Positions 61,762 to 64,000 of a stretch of 64,000 bases of DNA are shown piece after piece (within the stretch, counting starts at the first letter, position 1; each line of letters begins with the position of its first letter). Source of the stretch: Streptomyces sp. NRRL WC-3605 (GTDB lineage Bacteria > Actinomycetota > Actinomycetes > Streptomycetales > Streptomycetaceae); NCBI RefSeq assembly GCF_001509795.1, contig NZ_LLZN01000064.1, positions 86,813 to 150,812 on the forward strand, given 5' to 3'. The notes under the pieces were generated by a model. It ran no database searches and was not told where the DNA came from. It saw nothing but the letters and a program-made list of their open reading frames with translations. The position numbers and the translations under genes are program-made.

Positions 61762-62670
61762 TCAACGGTGGTCCACGGAGCGGGACGGCTCCGGGGCGGT
61801 CCGGGCGGTGTGGGCGGTGTGGGCCGCCCAGTCCAGGATCTGCACGGCGGCGCCTGCGGCCTCGAGGCCCCGGCAACGGGCGTGGTGGCGGCGGAAGATG
61901 GCGTCCAGGTCGAGGTGCGCGCCGAACGCCGGGTGGGCGGCCAGCCGGCGGGCGTACTGCCACAGGGCGGTGTGCGCGGCGATCCGCTCGACGGCGGCGG
62001 CGTCCAGGTGGTGCCGGTGCACGGTGTCCAGCTGGACGAGGGCGACCCACAACTCGACGTCGGCGGCGGTGATCTGATCACGGATCATGTGGACGCGGCC
62101 GGTCAGCCAGCGGTCGAGCGCGCCGAGGGAGCGCAGCAGGGTCTCCAGGGCCGCCTCGCGCTCCGCCCGCCCGGCGCCGGCCGTGCCCGCGTTCTGCGCG
62201 GCGTCCTCGATGTCCTGGGCGCACATCCGCTCGACGGCCTCGATCTCGGACTCGGCGCCGCAGGGGTAGAGGGACGCGTGACAGCCGCCGAAGTGCCGGT
62301 CGAGGTCGCGCATGATGTCGGGGGCGTGCGTACTCACGATGCGCCCGGACCAGTCGTCGCTGAGGACCGGGGCGAGGGCGGGGCCGGGGTAGCGGTGGGC
62401 GCTCGCCTCGTACAGGGGGCGCAGCGCGGTGTGTCCGCTGTCGGGGCAGTCGGGAACCGCGGGCAGGAAGGTGGCCGGGCAGACGTCGCCGAGCTGCAGC
62501 AGGCTGTGGGCGACGGCGATGCGCAGGCCGTCGGGGCAGGCGGTGGAGAGGTGGAGGCGGTAGCGGCGCGGCACGGCGTAGTGGCCGCTGCGCGCGTCGC
62601 TGCCGATGCGGCCGCGGAAGGCGGGGGCGGTCCGGGTGGACGGGTGTGCGGCCGACGGTGCGACGGTCAT
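61762..62670 (-). CDS. glutathionyl-hydroquinone-reductase-like protein (Xi-class GST, YqjG/ECM4)
   Basis: 302-aa protein. The N-terminal thioredoxin-like part has RYRLHLSTACPDGLRIAVAH, aligning with the RYHLYVSLACPWAHR active-site region of YqjG/ECM4 and keeping the catalytic Cys. APVLSDDWSGRIVSTHAPDI aligns with the VPVLWD...IVNNES segment. The C-terminal GST helical domain includes LTGRVHMIRDQITAADVELW. Family members reductively remove thiols from thiolated hydroquinones; in a Streptomyces the thiol may be mycothiol. ATG 62670. A Cys leader peptide lies 178 bases upstream, tying it to sulfur control. Confidence 0.82.
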   Translation of the reverse strand: MTVAPSAAHPSTRTAPAFRGRIGSDARSGHYAVPRRYRLHLSTACPDGLRIAVAHSLLQLGDVCPATFLPAVPDCPDSGHTALRPLYEASAHRYPGPALAPVLSDDWSGRIVSTHAPDIMRDLDRHFGGCHASLYPCGAESEIEAVERMCAQDIEDAAQNAGTAGAGRAEREAALETLLRSLGALDRWLTGRVHMIRDQITAADVELWVALVQLDTVHRHHLDAAAVERIAAHTALWQYARRLAAHPAFGAHLDLDAIFRRHHARCRGLEAAGAAVQILDWAAHTAHTARTAPEPSRSVDHR

Positions 62671-62848
62671 GGCTCTCCCCTGGGCAGGCGTGTGGGCATA
62701 CGGCGGGGCCGGCGGGTGGCGTCCGGCGGGCGTGGGCATGCGGCGGAGTGGGGTGTGCGGGCATGCCTGGGGGCATGCGGACCAAACGCGTGGCGGGGGG
62801 TGGCGGGGCCGCGCTCGGAGGTCGTGTCGCGGGAGCCGCGCTCCGAGG
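62671..62848. other. leader region with GGGCATGCGG repeats
   Basis: 178 bases between the leader peptide and the GST-like gene. GGCATGCGG/GGCATACGG motifs recur three to four times (about 62694-62780), and GCATGC palindromes are frequent. It may fold as an attenuator controlled by leader-peptide translation. Confidence 0.45.
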
Positions 62849-62947
62849 TCAGATCGCGCTGCAGACGCGCTGCAGGTCGATGTGGCGGCGGGAGGTGAGG
62901 AGGGGCGTACGGATCACTCGTCCGGTGACCGTCCCTGCGCGCCCCAT
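62849..62947 (-). CDS. sulfur-gene leader peptide (HIDLQRVCSAI type)
   Basis: 32-aa peptide, ATG 62947 with GGGAAG upstream: MGRAGTVTGRVIRTPLLTSR followed by RHIDLQRVCSAI. The C-terminal RRHIDLxRVxSAx block is the signature of the short leader peptides found upstream of cysteine/sulfur genes in actinomycetes. The Cys codon is fourth from the end. It precedes the glutathionyl-hydroquinone-reductase-like gene and should couple its expression to cysteine supply. Confidence 0.85.
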   Translation of the reverse strand: MGRAGTVTGRVIRTPLLTSRRHIDLQRVCSAI

Positions 62948-62965
62948 GCTTCCCTACCTTTTCAC

Positions 62966-62976
62966 TAGGAAACCTA
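62966..62976. promoter_or_regulatory. TAGG-AAA-CCTA palindrome upstream of the leader peptide
   Basis: Perfect 4-bp-arm dyad 19 bases before the leader ATG, in the only A/T-rich patch of the region. Likely overlaps the promoter; the regulator is unknown. Confidence 0.4.
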
Positions 62977-63097
62977 TGGTGAGTGTCGGTCCCCGCGCCC
63001 CCGGCGTCAAGAGGGCGTCCGCGGATCGGTCGCCGCGCCCGCTCCCCCGTGGAAAACCGTGTGCCGTTCGGCGGTGGCCGGCAGTACGGTGCCCGGC

Positions 63098-63838
63098 GTG
63101 ATCGATGACGACGGATACTTCGGAGAGCCCATCGCGGCCCGCTACGACGCCACGTCGGCGGACATGTTCCGTCCGGAGGCGGTGGACCCCGCGATCGACC
63201 TGCTGGCGGAGCTGGCCGGTGACGGCGCGGCACTGGAACTCGGCGTCGGCACCGGCCGGATCGCGCTGCCGCTGGCCGCGCGGAGCGTGCCCGTGCACGG
63301 CGTCGACATGTCCCGGGCGATGGTGGCGCGGCTGCGCGCGAAGCCCGGCGGCGACGCGGTGGGCGTGACGATCGGGGACTTCGCGACGACCCGGGTGCCG
63401 GGCGAGTTCGCCGTCGCCTACCTCGTGTTCAACACCATCAACAATCTGACGACGCAGGACGCGCAAGTCGACTGTTTCGTGAACGTGGCCGCGCATCTGC
63501 GTCCGGGCGGCTGCTTCGTCGTCGAGGTGGGCGTGCCCGAGCTGCGGCTGCTGCCGCCGGGGCAGAACGCGGTGCCGTTCCGCATCAGCGACTCCGGCTG
63601 GGCGTTCGACGTCCTCGACCCCGCCACGCAGGCCATGAGCTCGAACTACGTGACCATCGTCGACGGCCGGGCGGAGCACCGCTCCATCCCGTTCCGGTAC
63701 GTGTGGCCGGCGGAGCTGGACCTGATGGCGCGGCTCGCCGGGCTGCGGCTGCGGAACCGGTGGGAGGACTGGAACCGGACGCCGTTCACGGGCGAGAGCC
63801 GCACACACGTGTCGGTCTGGGAGAAGCCGGCGTTCTGA
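63098..63838 (+). CDS. class I SAM-dependent methyltransferase
   Basis: 246-aa Rossmann-fold methyltransferase. Motif I LELGVGTGRIALPLAARSVP near residues 48-67, motif II VDMSRAMVARLRAKPG, motif post-II VAYLVFNTINNLTTQ and HLRPGGCFVVEVGVPELRLL. GTG 63098 gives the family-typical start VIDDDGYFGEPIAARYD. No cofactor-fold anomalies; the acceptor is unknown. It is divergent from the leader-peptide/GST-like transcript. The remaining 162 bases to the window edge show no gene. Confidence 0.9.
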   Translation: MIDDDGYFGEPIAARYDATSADMFRPEAVDPAIDLLAELAGDGAALELGVGTGRIALPLAARSVPVHGVDMSRAMVARLRAKPGGDAVGVTIGDFATTRVPGEFAVAYLVFNTINNLTTQDAQVDCFVNVAAHLRPGGCFVVEVGVPELRLLPPGQNAVPFRISDSGWAFDVLDPATQAMSSNYVTIVDGRAEHRSIPFRYVWPAELDLMARLAGLRLRNRWEDWNRTPFTGESRTHVSVWEKPAF

Positions 63839-64000
63839 CCTGGGGCATCTCGTTCGGATCATGCCGGGCTCGCGGGGTCTGGCCTGATCGGCAAGACACC
63901 CCCTAGTGCTGTGACCGGGAAGGTTCGCCGGGAAGCTCGCGGCGTCCGGTGCGGTGCATCGCAAGGCGGAGCATGACCCGCGTACTGGATGTACTCGGGT

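Overview
The window is high-GC (roughly 72%) chromosomal DNA from a Streptomyces or very close relative. The evidence is strong third-position G/C bias, AAGGAGG-type ribosome binding sites, GTG/TTG starts, a WhiB-like protein, LAL-type LuxR regulators, a near-textbook Streptomyces xylanase A, monomeric isocitrate dehydrogenase, a SAM-IV riboswitch and the cysteine-containing leader peptides typical of actinomycete sulfur genes. I see no rRNA, tRNA, CRISPR array, transposase or phage gene. Gene content is accessory catabolism, secretion and regulation, with one core gene (icd).

Layout: (1) 1-6515: second pyruvate dehydrogenase set (E1 truncated by the left edge, plus an E2 lacking an E3-binding domain) and a large LuxR/LAL regulator. 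(2) 6516-13494: repeat-rich intergenic DNA, an ECF sigma factor coupled to a MarR regulator, a hydrolase, a WhiB-like protein, a ferritin-like protein, a YceI protein, a second (ECF41-type) sigma factor and a coiled-coil/winged-helix protein. Three matching TGTCACA-N16-NGTC promoters tie the ECF41-type sigma gene to itself, to yceI and to the WhiB-like gene. (3) 13988-20029: secreted amidase, small monooxygenase, then divergent xlnA and abfB sharing identical CGAAAGTTTCG boxes. (4) 20030-22564: an extreme C20/G17 tract at the end of a TetR gene, then an ABC ATPase and FtsX-like permease.

(5) 22876-32155: a phenylpropionate (mhp) catabolic operon of seven tightly packed genes, flanked by two related TetR regulators and an SDR, with TTCTAGAA-cored operator candidates. 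It replaces MhpE/MhpF by an HpcH/HpaI-type aldolase. (6) 32367-43656: DUF574 methyltransferase, DUF5302 protein, a Tat-exported GH2 beta-galactosidase with a LamG insertion, an ABC exporter with a SoxR-box promoter, enoyl-CoA hydratase, MscS channel and a secreted M1 peptidase. (7) 43903-47094: icd and an N-formylglutamate amidohydrolase.

(8) 47104-55560: a protease/signalling island. A CHAT (caspase-like) TPR protein is divergent from a translationally coupled set of cytoplasmic subtilase, ECF sigma factor and a 159-aa unknown. A LuxR regulator and an astacin-like metallopeptidase follow. This is the best candidate here for an uncharacterised system. (9) 55745-62947: an organosulfur-scavenging region: two flavin-dependent monooxygenases, a lipoprotein-permease-ATPase transporter, a SAM-IV riboswitch followed by a Cys-containing leader peptide, and a glutathionyl-hydroquinone-reductase-like gene with its own leader peptide. 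(10) 63098-63838: a SAM-dependent methyltransferase. The sulfur region appears to sense both SAM and cysteine in its leader RNAs.
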